From DATAUD01 sp035511075 (GTDB taxonomy: Bacteria > Verrucomicrobiota > Verrucomicrobiia > Limisphaerales > Palsa-1400), in the NCBI GenBank assembly GCA_035511075.1, contig DATKFW010000131.1, positions 218,250 through 282,249 of the forward strand: a DNA stretch of 64,000 nucleotides, in the 5' to 3' direction. The notes under the pieces were generated by a model. It did no database searches and was not told the origin of the DNA. It saw only the letters and a program-made list of their open reading frames with translations. Each line of letters begins with the position of its first letter. Within the stretch, counting starts at the first letter, position 1. Shown here piece after piece: positions 41,458-50,025 of the stretch. A program made the position numbers and the translations under genes.

Positions 41458-43626
41458 TCACCGGGCGTACTCCCGGATTTGGTCTTGCCACCAGCGGGCC
41501 AGCGTGTCGCTGGGTCGCAGCCACGCTTGCCGATGCAGCCAGGGCAGCGAGTCCGCGTCGCTCAAAACCAGCATCTTTTCACCGGGCCCCAATCGGTCCG
41601 GTCCATCTGTCAATAACTTCTCGCATAACGATCGGACCCCCGGATGGCCAACCCCAAGGTCGATCAGCGCCTGCGCGTAGCCTGGGTGCTGCCCCTTCTC
41701 ACGCAACAGCGATACGTGGATCGCGTTGATATACGGATCCAGGACCACCGTCGCAATGCCCGTGTCGGACGGTTGCGGATCCGTTTGGTGTTCGGCGGCC
41801 AGTTTGGCCATCCGCGCCTGCAACGCCGCCAACTCCGGCGGCGGCGCTGTTTCTTCCGGCGTGAGAAACAGCCCCAGTTGCCGCGCCTTTTTTCCAAGGC
41901 TGGAACGGCTGGTCAAGACGCTCACCGGAATGCTTAAAACCATCCCCAACACCACCGGCACGAACCACCAGAAGGTCAGTCGGTCCAGCCGCCATATTGC
42001 CCAGCCCCAAATCAATCCGATCGCCGTGTGCAACCAGTGCCGCCGCACCGCCATAGACCACGTAATTCCGTCCGCCGCGCGCTTTTGCGCTCCCCACGTG
42101 ACCCCCACAAGCAGGAGCGCGGCGGCGACGAATTGCGAATGCCAGAGCATTTGCAACGGCGCGTGCAACGCGGAAAAGGCCGTTTCCCCAACGGCGCTCA
42201 AGGTGGCGTGAGCCATCCCGCCAAAAGCCCGCCGGCGCGGCGGGTCCAGCGCAAGGTCGATCAGCGCCAAAACCTTTGGCAGAAATAGCGCCCCCATGCA
42301 AAGGCTGAAAATCAGAAGGGCGTGTTGCGTTCCGTTCACCCGGAGAAACGGCGTAAAGGGGCGCACGGTGATTTTGGAGAGTCCGGTGTGCCCCACGTAC
42401 CAGAGCATCCAGTTGAACGTCAAGAGGAAAAACAGCCAGAACGGGCTTGCCAGGTATCCGAAGATTCCCGAAGCCAGGTGCACCCGGCTTACGCCCCGCA
42501 GCCCCCGCGCGCAAACCACCATCCCGTGCTGCATGTTCCCCTGGCACCAGCGCTGGTCCCGTTTCGCGTTCTCGATCATCGATTGCGGCGCCTCTTCGTA
42601 ACTGCCCTCCAGGTCATACGCCATCCAGACCTGCCAATTCCCCTTGAGCAACAGCGCCGCTTCCACGAAGTCGTGGCTCAGGATCGAGCCCCCGAATGGC
42701 CTCCTCCCGGGCAATTGCGGCAGGTCGCAGTGCTGCATGAAGGGTTCCAGCCGGATGATCGCGTTATGCCCCCAGTAATTGCCGAAGGATTGCGCCCAAT
42801 AATTAAGCCCGGTGATGAAAATCGGCGCATAAAGTCGGTTTGCAAATTGCTGGATGCGCCCAAACAGCGACTCTGCGTTGAACAGCGCCGGCACCGTTTG
42901 GATCAAGCCGATCTGCCGATGCGTCTCCATCAATTTGACCAGGTCCACCAGCGTCTGCCCGCGCATCACGCTGTCGGCGTCCAGGACGACAAAGTACCTG
43001 TAACGTGTTCCCCACGTGCTCAAAAAATCGCGGATATTGCCGCTTTTTTTCCCTTCATTCACCACGCGTCTGCGGTAATAAATCCGCCCCAGCGCGTCCA
43101 GCTCGCTGATCAAATCGAACCACCGCCTCTCCTCCTCCACCCATTTGTCCGGGTCGGTGGAATCGCTCAGAATGTAAAAATCGAAGCGATCCAGGAAACC
43201 CGTTGCTCTCAGCGACTCATAGGTCGCTCGCAATCCCTCGCAGACCCGGACGACCTCCTCGTTGTGAATCGGAAACACAAGGGCCGTGCTTGTGCCTTCA
43301 ATGATTTGCGAACGGTAATCCTTTAGCCCCGTCAGCCGCCGGACATCGGTTCGGCGCAGGATAAAACCGAAAACTCCATTCATGCAACCCACCGCGATCA
43401 ACAGGAACAACACGATGAACAGGCACAATAGGACCACGCCCGACGGCGACCACCCGGTCCGCCACAGCAAATCGGCAAAGAGCATCGAAACCAGCCCCGT
43501 CAGCAGCACCGCGCACGAATAAAAAACAAAAATCCGCCGCCCCAGCCTTATGCGCGGCATCTGCAACATCGTGGCCGCCGAGGCGGGCCCCTCGGCGGAT
43601 TGGACAATCGGAGGAGCGGAACGCAT
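41458..43626 (-). CDS. opgH: glucan biosynthesis glucosyltransferase H
   Basis: The 722-residue membrane glycosyltransferase has two N-terminal helices, the GT2 catalytic region (FPIHNEEVVRVCEGL, YILSDSTDPDKWVEE, RYRYFVVLDADSVMRG, SHDFVEAALL and RDQRWCQGNMQHG), and further helices near the C-terminus. OpgH makes the beta-1,2-glucan backbone of osmoregulated periplasmic glucans. E. coli OpgH is about 847 residues; this protein begins near the first TM, so the cytoplasmic N-terminal part is missing here. The gene lies 4 bases after a small membrane protein and opgG. Confidence 0.88.
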   Translation of the reverse strand: MRSAPPIVQSAEGPASAATMLQMPRIRLGRRIFVFYSCAVLLTGLVSMLFADLLWRTGWSPSGVVLLCLFIVLFLLIAVGCMNGVFGFILRRTDVRRLTGLKDYRSQIIEGTSTALVFPIHNEEVVRVCEGLRATYESLRATGFLDRFDFYILSDSTDPDKWVEEERRWFDLISELDALGRIYYRRRVVNEGKKSGNIRDFLSTWGTRYRYFVVLDADSVMRGQTLVDLVKLMETHRQIGLIQTVPALFNAESLFGRIQQFANRLYAPIFITGLNYWAQSFGNYWGHNAIIRLEPFMQHCDLPQLPGRRPFGGSILSHDFVEAALLLKGNWQVWMAYDLEGSYEEAPQSMIENAKRDQRWCQGNMQHGMVVCARGLRGVSRVHLASGIFGYLASPFWLFFLLTFNWMLWYVGHTGLSKITVRPFTPFLRVNGTQHALLIFSLCMGALFLPKVLALIDLALDPPRRRAFGGMAHATLSAVGETAFSALHAPLQMLWHSQFVAAALLLVGVTWGAQKRAADGITWSMAVRRHWLHTAIGLIWGWAIWRLDRLTFWWFVPVVLGMVLSIPVSVLTSRSSLGKKARQLGLFLTPEETAPPPELAALQARMAKLAAEHQTDPQPSDTGIATVVLDPYINAIHVSLLREKGQHPGYAQALIDLGVGHPGVRSLCEKLLTDGPDRLGPGEKMLVLSDADSLPWLHRQAWLRPSDTLARWWQDQIREYAR

Positions 43627-43629
43627 GGC

Positions 43630-44205
43630 TCAATGATGGGTCAAGTAGAATAAAACGACCAGGAGCAGCCCAAAGAGCAGCCACGTCGCCGTCATTTTGA
43701 CAAACGGTAGATGGCTGAAATGCGTCAAGGTCGTGATCGGACCAAGGTCCAGCGGGCGCGGCGTCATTTTGACCAGTTGAAAATCCGGCCCGGCGCGAAG
43801 GTAGTTCTCCCGCATCGCCACCACAAAATCGTTGGGCCACGGCCCCGGCCTCAGGAATTGGTCCTGCCACCTGCCGGGCATGTCGGCCAGCAGTAGGGCC
43901 AGGCGTCCGCGCGTCGAAAGCATTTCCGCTCCGGCTGGCGGGGCCTGCAATACTTCCGCGAACCATTCATTGACGAGCCGGTCCATTTCCTCGACCGCCA
44001 ATTCAGTGGCAGAGCGTTGCGGTTCGTGACCGGAACGTTCCATCGCCCGCTCCAGGACCAGCGCCACCAATTGCCCAAGCAACACCTTGTTGCGAACGCG
44101 CAACGCGTGGAAATAGCTTTCCACCTTCGAATACGCCGCGTTCCATTCATCCAGCGGACGGCCCCCCAATTCTCCGGGCGCGTCGATTCTGCCTGTCACG
44201 CTCAT
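43630..44205 (-). CDS. small membrane protein between opgG and opgH
   Basis: The 191-residue protein has no recognised domain. It has a helical cytoplasmic part (AAYSKVESYFHALRVRNKVL, VLERAMERS) and one C-terminal TM helix (TWLLFGLLLVVLFYL). Its ATG overlaps the opgG stop by 4 bases, and its stop precedes opgH by 4 bases, so expression is tightly coupled. Because OpgH here lacks its long N-terminus, this protein may take the role of that regulatory region; sequence similarity to it is not evident. Inference, moderate. Confidence 0.6.
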   Translation of the reverse strand: MSVTGRIDAPGELGGRPLDEWNAAYSKVESYFHALRVRNKVLLGQLVALVLERAMERSGHEPQRSATELAVEEMDRLVNEWFAEVLQAPPAGAEMLSTRGRLALLLADMPGRWQDQFLRPGPWPNDFVVAMRENYLRAGPDFQLVKMTPRPLDLGPITTLTHFSHLPFVKMTATWLLFGLLLVVLFYLTHH

Positions 44206-45749
44206 GGCGGGCTCCAATGGTAGCTCCAAGTCTCGCTCTCGGTGTCCCCTTTGCTCACCGAGCATTTCAAATCCACAGGATCATGATTGCCGTCTTTGGG
44301 GAGCATGTTGATGAAAACGCGCCACGTCTTTTCCGGCGTGTTGCGGAAGACCTGAACTTGGGTGATCGTCCCGTTGTCGCTGCACGACACGTCCGCTTTT
44401 GGCGGATCATCTTCAATCGTCAGTCCGGGAATGTTGAAGTCGATGACGAATTGCCGCTGCCGCTGGTCCAGCGGATTCAAGCCAATCCGCGTCGAGACCA
44501 CTTGGTTGGAGGAAAGATTCATGTCTGTCTCGCGCGTCCAGTAAAGCGTATAACCGAAGCGCAACGGCTGCATCGGCGGCGGCTTGGTCGCGGGATCCCA
44601 AAAGGCCACCACGTTGTCCAGACCCTCGTACTGGGTGCTCAGTTCCACGACGTGCATTTTGCCGTCGCCCCAATTGCCGTGCGGAGCCACCCACACGCTG
44701 GGCGCCTCGTTATACGTGCGAAACAAATCCTGGTAATCGCTGAAATTGCGGTCCCGCTGGAGCAATCCGAATCCGCGGATATTGTTGGCCGCAAACACCT
44801 GGTGACGCAGCGCGGCGCCGTTGTCCAGGGGGCGCCACACCATCGGGCCGTTATCCATGTGCATGAGCAAACCGTCGCTGTCGTGGACCTGGGGCCGGTA
44901 ATCGTCGAACTTGCGTTCCGAATTCCCGCCGTACCAAAACATGCTCGTCAGCGGCGCGAACCCGATCGTCGCCAACGGCTTGCGCTCCGGATCGGCCGCC
45001 AGGATATTGACCGGATCGCGAAAATACAATACGGCTTCCACCTCCGCCACGGTTGTCGCGCCGGGATGGATCAAAAACTCATAGGCGCCCGTGCAACTGA
45101 CGCTGTCCAGCAGCGCATAGAGGAGCAGCACGTCGTCCTCATGTTGCGGCTTGCCCAGCCACCAATCCGTGAATATCGGGAATTCCTCCGGGCGCCCCTG
45201 TTCGCCGCAATCCAGCGCCAGCCCCCGCGCCGACTGTCCATACACCTGCCCCTGGCCCAGCAGTCGAAAATAGCTGGCCCCAAGAAACGACCCTAACTCG
45301 TCCAGCTTGTCGGGGGCATTAAGCGGATACAATATCTTGAAGCCCGCATAGCCGGTGTTGGCCGGAATATCGGACGGTAGTCGCAACGACCTGTAATCAA
45401 AAAAATCCGGCGTGAACCGCACCGGCTGCACATGCGTCGACGTAAACTCGTTGAGATGAACCGGTTCCTGGTAGAGATAGCCAAGATGGAAAAACTCGAC
45501 CCGGAAGGGCAGGTGTTCTTCGGTCCAGAGCGCCCGGTCGTCTCGAAAGGCGATCTGGCGATACTGATCGTAAGTCAAATGGCTCAAAAAACTCGGCAGG
45601 TCGGCGCGCGGCGATCGGAACGGCTTTCGCGCGCGCAATTCGGCCTTCTTGGCGATATACTCCAGCGTAATATGCACCGCCTCCAGCCTCGGAAGTGCAA
45701 AGGCTGTATGCGTGGCTGTTAGAACCAGAATTAGAAGAATCCGCTTCAT
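44202..45749 (-). CDS. opgG: periplasmic glucan biosynthesis protein OpgG/MdoG
   Basis: The 515-residue exported protein has a signal peptide (ILLILVLTATHTAFA). The mature part begins DLPSFLSHLTYDQYRQIAFR, continues FEFFHLGYLYQEPV-like segments, GASYFRLLGQGQVYGQSARG and TMFWYGGNSERKFDDYRPQV, as in MdoG, a beta-sandwich plus Ig-like domain. OpgG is needed for periplasmic glucan branching/backbone synthesis together with OpgH. The start at 45749 gives the signal peptide; a TTG at 45761 is possible but less likely. Confidence 0.9.
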   Translation of the reverse strand: MKRILLILVLTATHTAFALPRLEAVHITLEYIAKKAELRARKPFRSPRADLPSFLSHLTYDQYRQIAFRDDRALWTEEHLPFRVEFFHLGYLYQEPVHLNEFTSTHVQPVRFTPDFFDYRSLRLPSDIPANTGYAGFKILYPLNAPDKLDELGSFLGASYFRLLGQGQVYGQSARGLALDCGEQGRPEEFPIFTDWWLGKPQHEDDVLLLYALLDSVSCTGAYEFLIHPGATTVAEVEAVLYFRDPVNILAADPERKPLATIGFAPLTSMFWYGGNSERKFDDYRPQVHDSDGLLMHMDNGPMVWRPLDNGAALRHQVFAANNIRGFGLLQRDRNFSDYQDLFRTYNEAPSVWVAPHGNWGDGKMHVVELSTQYEGLDNVVAFWDPATKPPPMQPLRFGYTLYWTRETDMNLSSNQVVSTRIGLNPLDQRQRQFVIDFNIPGLTIEDDPPKADVSCSDNGTITQVQVFRNTPEKTWRVFINMLPKDGNHDPVDLKCSVSKGDTESETWSYHWSPP

Positions 45750-45833
45750 CCCACAGCCCAAACAAGTACCAAACTTACGGAACTTTGCAAGGCAGACTAT
45801 GGCCGCTGTGCCGGCGCCCCCGATCCTTCCCGC

Positions 45834-47522
45834 CTACCACGCCATTGCCTTGCCGTTGACCCGCCGGTCGGCGGCCCCTAGGAAACCGCCGGTTTTGGGG
45901 TCAATGCCGACCGCCTGGGCCGCCGCTATCGCCGTCTCCTCGCGCACGACGTGTCCGCGCTTCCGCAAATCCGCGATCAGCGCGGGATTCATCGTCCGTT
46001 CAACCCTCAATTCATCCGGCTTCCATTGGTGATGAAATCTCGGTTGATCGATGGCCGTCTGCGCGTCCATTCCCAGATCCAGGACATCAACAATGATGTT
46101 GAGCGTCTGTGTAATGATCGTTGGGCCTCCCGCCGCGCCGACGGAAAGTATCGGTTTGCCGTTCTTGAGCACAAGGGTGGGAGTCATGCTGGAAAGCGGG
46201 CGTTTGCCGGGCGCAATGGCATTGGCTTCCCCGCCGACGAGACCGAAATAATTGGTCGCGCCGGGCTGCGCCGAAAAGTCATCCATTTCGTTGTTCAGCA
46301 CGACCCCCGTTCCGGGTATGACAACTTTGGAGCCAAAATGTGTGTTGATGGTCGTCGTTAACGCCACCCAATTGCCCTCCGCGTCTGCCGTCGAAAGATG
46401 CGTCGTGTGTCTGGCAAACGGCTCCATGTCGCCGGGCGTCCCCTGTGATGCCACGGTAATCACATGCGCCGGGTCGATTTTCTCCGCCAGCGACCGCGCG
46501 TAGTCCTTGCTGATCAGGCCGCGCGGCACGCTGACGTAATCCGGATCGCCGAGCCAATAGGCCCGGTCGGCGAACGCCAGCTTCATCGATTCGGCGGTGA
46601 AATGGATGCGGTCGGCTTCCGTAAATTGCGGATCGGAAAACCGCAGGGTTTCCAGCATGTTCAGCATTTCAAGCAGATGCACTCCCCCGGAACTGGGCGG
46701 CGGAAATGAAATCACCGTGTAACCGCGGTAATCGGTCGAAATCGCCGGACGGAGGACTGCGCGGTAACCCCCCAAATCGGCGGCGGTCATCAGTCCATGA
46801 TTCTCTTTCATCCATTTTTCGACCGAGATCGCAAACGGCCCGCCATAAAACCATTCGGGACCGTTCTCGGCGATCTCGCGGTAGGTCCGTGCCAGATCGG
46901 GTTGCCGGAAGATTTCCCCTTCACGATACGGCGCGCCGTCCGCCTCAAGAAAAACGCCCGCGGCGGCCGGAAATTGGGCCAATTCGCCGCGACTCTCCCT
47001 GAGGACGGCCGCGTAATGTTTGTCAATAGGAAATCCGCCGCCGGCGATCCGTGCGGCGGCCAGCAGATGTTCCTTGAGCGGGAGTTTTCCCGCGGACTCC
47101 AGCGCAAGGGCGTACGCGGCCAGCGCCCCCGGTGTGCCGCTGGCCAGGGCGCCGGTCTGGCTCGCGGCGGGATCGGCTTTGCCGTCGCGCAAATACATGT
47201 CGCGCGTCGCCGCGGCGGGCGCGGTTTCGCGTCCGTCGATGCACAGAATTTCCCCATTGGACCGGCGGATAAGTATGAAGCAGCCGCCTCCAATCCCGGA
47301 ATTGTATCCATTGACCACCCCGAGTGTCAGCGCCGCCGCGATGGCGGCATCGACCGCGTTGCCGCCCTTGCGCATGGCGTCGATTCCCGCCTGGCTGGCG
47401 ATGCGATCCACCGTGGCCACCGCGCCGTGGGTTCCGATGGCGGATTCGCAGCGTGCCCAGGGGGTCGTAAGCGCCGCAATGACCGCCACCAGCGAGACAA
47501 TCGCGCGCATCGGAGAACTCAT
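45834..47522 (-). CDS. ggt: gamma-glutamyltransferase
   Basis: The 562-residue precursor has a signal peptide (IVSLVAVIAALTTPWARC). It carries the large-subunit motif GGNAVDAAIAAALTLGVVNG and the autocatalytic processing site at the Thr of HTTHLSTADAEGNWVALTTT (about 385-390), which begins the small subunit. Later features are NNEMDDFSAQPG, PGKRPLSSMTPT and the VGAAGGPTIITQT loop. It hydrolyses or transfers the gamma-glutamyl group of glutathione in the periplasm. It overlaps the metG stop by 4 bases (ATGA), so it is co-expressed with it. Confidence 0.9.
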   Translation of the reverse strand: MSSPMRAIVSLVAVIAALTTPWARCESAIGTHGAVATVDRIASQAGIDAMRKGGNAVDAAIAAALTLGVVNGYNSGIGGGCFILIRRSNGEILCIDGRETAPAAATRDMYLRDGKADPAASQTGALASGTPGALAAYALALESAGKLPLKEHLLAAARIAGGGFPIDKHYAAVLRESRGELAQFPAAAGVFLEADGAPYREGEIFRQPDLARTYREIAENGPEWFYGGPFAISVEKWMKENHGLMTAADLGGYRAVLRPAISTDYRGYTVISFPPPSSGGVHLLEMLNMLETLRFSDPQFTEADRIHFTAESMKLAFADRAYWLGDPDYVSVPRGLISKDYARSLAEKIDPAHVITVASQGTPGDMEPFARHTTHLSTADAEGNWVALTTTINTHFGSKVVIPGTGVVLNNEMDDFSAQPGATNYFGLVGGEANAIAPGKRPLSSMTPTLVLKNGKPILSVGAAGGPTIITQTLNIIVDVLDLGMDAQTAIDQPRFHHQWKPDELRVERTMNPALIADLRKRGHVVREETAIAAAQAVGIDPKTGGFLGAADRRVNGKAMAW

Positions 47523-49078
47523 TCAGGTTTATCCCGGCGCGGGAACAGGGGAAACACCTCGCCAATGCGGTGCCCCGAATCGATCGGCGCCGGCGGCTTC
47601 GTAAAATCACCGCTGGCAACCTCGAGTCCAAGCTGTCGCTGGAGCTTTTCCGAGGTCCCGGGCATCACCGGCCAGAGCAGTACGCCGAGAGTGCGGCAGA
47701 CCCCCGCCAATGTGTAAAGTATATTGTTCAAGTCGCCCGCGCGCGCCGGATCTTTGGCGATCTTGAACGGGCTGGTCTGGTCGATATATTGGTTGGCCTG
47801 CGTTACATACGCCCCTGTCCGCTTCAGGGCTTCTTGCAGCGAATTGGAGCGATACGCCGCAATGCTGGCCTCCCACACCTCGGCCGTTTCCGCCGCCAGT
47901 TGATGGGTTCCCGATGGAATGATCCCTTCGCGGTATCGCCCAATCATCGAAAGCGACCGGTTGACCAGGTTGCCAAGGCCATTGGCCAATTCAGACTGGT
48001 AGCGCGAGCGAAAACCCGCGTCGGTCCAATTCCCATCGGGGCCGATATCCAGTTCGCGCACCAGATAGAATCGGAACGCGTCCAGCCCCCAGTCATCGAT
48101 GACCTGGATGGGATCCACGACGTTGCCCGTGCTCTTGCTCAGTTTTTCCCCTTCCTTCTGCCACCATCCGTGGGCCAGGATTTGCTTCGGCAATGCCAGT
48201 CCCATTGCCTTGAGCATGATCGGCCAATAGACGGCGTGAAACTTCAGGATGTCCTTGCCGATAATGTGCAGGTCGGCCGGCCACGCTTCCAGCGGGGAGG
48301 GGGTGGGGGAATCGGAAGGGCAAATCGCCTTCCGCACAACCGGATCGCCATGCGCGAAAGGAATGCTGATATAATTGACAAGCGCGTCGAACCAAACGTA
48401 GGTCACGTAGGCCGGATCAAATGGCACCGGGATTCCCCAATTGAGCCGCGCGGCGGGCCGGGTGATGCAGAGGTCCTCAAGCTTGTCATTTTTCAGGAAG
48501 CCGAGGACTTCGTTGCGCCGGTATTCGGGGGCGATGAAATCCGGGTTCGCTTCAATATGCCCGATGAGCCAGTCCTGTTGTTCGCCCAGCTTGAAATAAT
48601 AGTTTTCCTCCTCCAATTCGATGACTTTGCCGAAGGACGAATCGAATGTCCCGTCGGGCAGCCGCTCTTTTTCAGTCAGGAATCGTTCGGCTCCCAGCGA
48701 GTAGGAGCCTTTATGGCTGGCCCGGTAAAATTGGCCGTCCGCGTGGAGTTTGGAAAGGATCGCCTGTACAACTTCCTTGTGCCGGGGCTCTGTGGTGCGG
48801 ACAAAATCGTCATTGGACAATCCGAGTTTTTCAATCAATACATGCCAGGTCGCCGCGATCCCGTCGCAATAAGCCTGCGGAGTTTTGCCTTCCGCGAGCG
48901 CCGCCTGCTGGACCTTCTGCCCGTGTTCATCCAGCCCGGTAAGATAAAAAACCTCCTCCCCAAGCGAGCGCCTGGCCCGGGCAATGACATCGGCAAGCAC
49001 CTTCTCGTAGGCGTGCCCCAAATGCGGCTGCCCATTGGCATAGTCGATGGCGGTGGTCACATAAAAGCGTTTGCTCAT
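47519..49078 (-). CDS. metG: methionyl-tRNA synthetase
   Basis: The 519-residue class I synthetase has the HIGH-type site QPHLGHAYEKVLADVI near residues 17-32, YLTGLDEHGQKVQQAA, VYWPIMLKAMG and the KMSKS-type site GEKLSKSTGNVVDP near 310, followed by the anticodon-binding helical domain. It lacks the C-terminal EMAP-like domain and the four-Cys zinc knuckle is not evident, so it belongs to the shorter type. ATG at 49078 is the family start; the longer frame to 49153 has no support. It faces MTA phosphorylase across a 73-base gap. Confidence 0.92.
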   Translation of the reverse strand: MSKRFYVTTAIDYANGQPHLGHAYEKVLADVIARARRSLGEEVFYLTGLDEHGQKVQQAALAEGKTPQAYCDGIAATWHVLIEKLGLSNDDFVRTTEPRHKEVVQAILSKLHADGQFYRASHKGSYSLGAERFLTEKERLPDGTFDSSFGKVIELEEENYYFKLGEQQDWLIGHIEANPDFIAPEYRRNEVLGFLKNDKLEDLCITRPAARLNWGIPVPFDPAYVTYVWFDALVNYISIPFAHGDPVVRKAICPSDSPTPSPLEAWPADLHIIGKDILKFHAVYWPIMLKAMGLALPKQILAHGWWQKEGEKLSKSTGNVVDPIQVIDDWGLDAFRFYLVRELDIGPDGNWTDAGFRSRYQSELANGLGNLVNRSLSMIGRYREGIIPSGTHQLAAETAEVWEASIAAYRSNSLQEALKRTGAYVTQANQYIDQTSPFKIAKDPARAGDLNNILYTLAGVCRTLGVLLWPVMPGTSEKLQRQLGLEVASGDFTKPPAPIDSGHRIGEVFPLFPRRDKPE

Positions 49079-49151
49079 CGCCCGCATAGTGGCGGCAGCC
49101 CCGCGAAAATCCAAGTTCCAATCCGCCCCGGCCCCCGCTATGGTCAGGCCC

Positions 49152-50015
49152 ATGACGAAGCATCGGATTGGTTTGATCGGCGGCAGCGGACTCTATCACA
49201 TCGAGGGCTTTTCGCGCCAGCGCTGGGTCGGAATTAAAACGCCCTTCGGGCCGCCTTCGGATGATTTCTTGACCGGCCAACTGGCCGGGCGCGAGGTGGT
49301 TTTTCTCCCCCGGCACGCACGCGGCCATCGAATCCTTCCCAGCGGACTCAACCACCGGGCCAACATTTACGGAATGAAAATGCTCGGCGTCGAGTGGATC
49401 ATCAGCGTCAGCGCCGTCGGGTCCTTGCAGAAAAAATTCAGGCCCTGCGACATCGTCCTGCCGGACCAGTTCCTCGATCGGACAAAAAAGTCCTTCGAGC
49501 ACACTTTTTTTGGGCGCGGGATTGTGGCCCACATTGCGTTTGCGGACCCCATTTGCCCCGAGCTGCGGCAATTGCTCTTCCAAAGCGCTCAAGCGGAAGG
49601 CGCGCGCGTCCACAACGGCGGCACTTACGTCAATATGGAGGGTCCTGCGTTCAGCACCCGCGCGGAATCCCTGGCCAACCACCGGGCGGGCTGGGACGTC
49701 ATCGGCATGACCAATCTGGGCGAAGCCAAATGCGCCCGCGAAGCCGAGATCGCCTACGCGACCATGGCGATGATCACCGATTACGACTGCTGGAAAATCG
49801 ATGAGGCCCACGTCACCGTGGAAATGGTCGTGGCTTACCTGATGAAAAACGCCGGCCAGGCAAAGGCGATTATCTCCCGCGTGATTCCGAAAATACCGGC
49901 GGAGCCAAATTGGCCCTGCCACGACGCCCTCAAGAACGCAATCATGACCGACAAAAAGGCATGGCCGGCGAAAACAAGAAAGCAGCTAATGCCGCTGTTG
50001 AAAAAATATCTCTAA
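49152..50015 (+). CDS. mtnP: 5'-methylthioadenosine phosphorylase
   Basis: The 287-residue purine nucleoside phosphorylase begins IGLIGGSGLYHIEGF, with VFLPRHARGHRILPSGLNHR, SAVGSLQKKFRPCDIVLPDQ, GTYVNMEGPAFSTRAES and MTNLGEAKCAREAEI. It cleaves methylthioadenosine to adenine and methylthioribose-1-phosphate in methionine salvage. ATG at 49152 is chosen; an ATG at 49140 in frame is also possible. Other salvage genes are not in the window. Confidence 0.9.
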   Translation: MTKHRIGLIGGSGLYHIEGFSRQRWVGIKTPFGPPSDDFLTGQLAGREVVFLPRHARGHRILPSGLNHRANIYGMKMLGVEWIISVSAVGSLQKKFRPCDIVLPDQFLDRTKKSFEHTFFGRGIVAHIAFADPICPELRQLLFQSAQAEGARVHNGGTYVNMEGPAFSTRAESLANHRAGWDVIGMTNLGEAKCAREAEIAYATMAMITDYDCWKIDEAHVTVEMVVAYLMKNAGQAKAIISRVIPKIPAEPNWPCHDALKNAIMTDKKAWPAKTRKQLMPLLKKYL

Positions 50016-50025
50016 GCTAAGGGGT

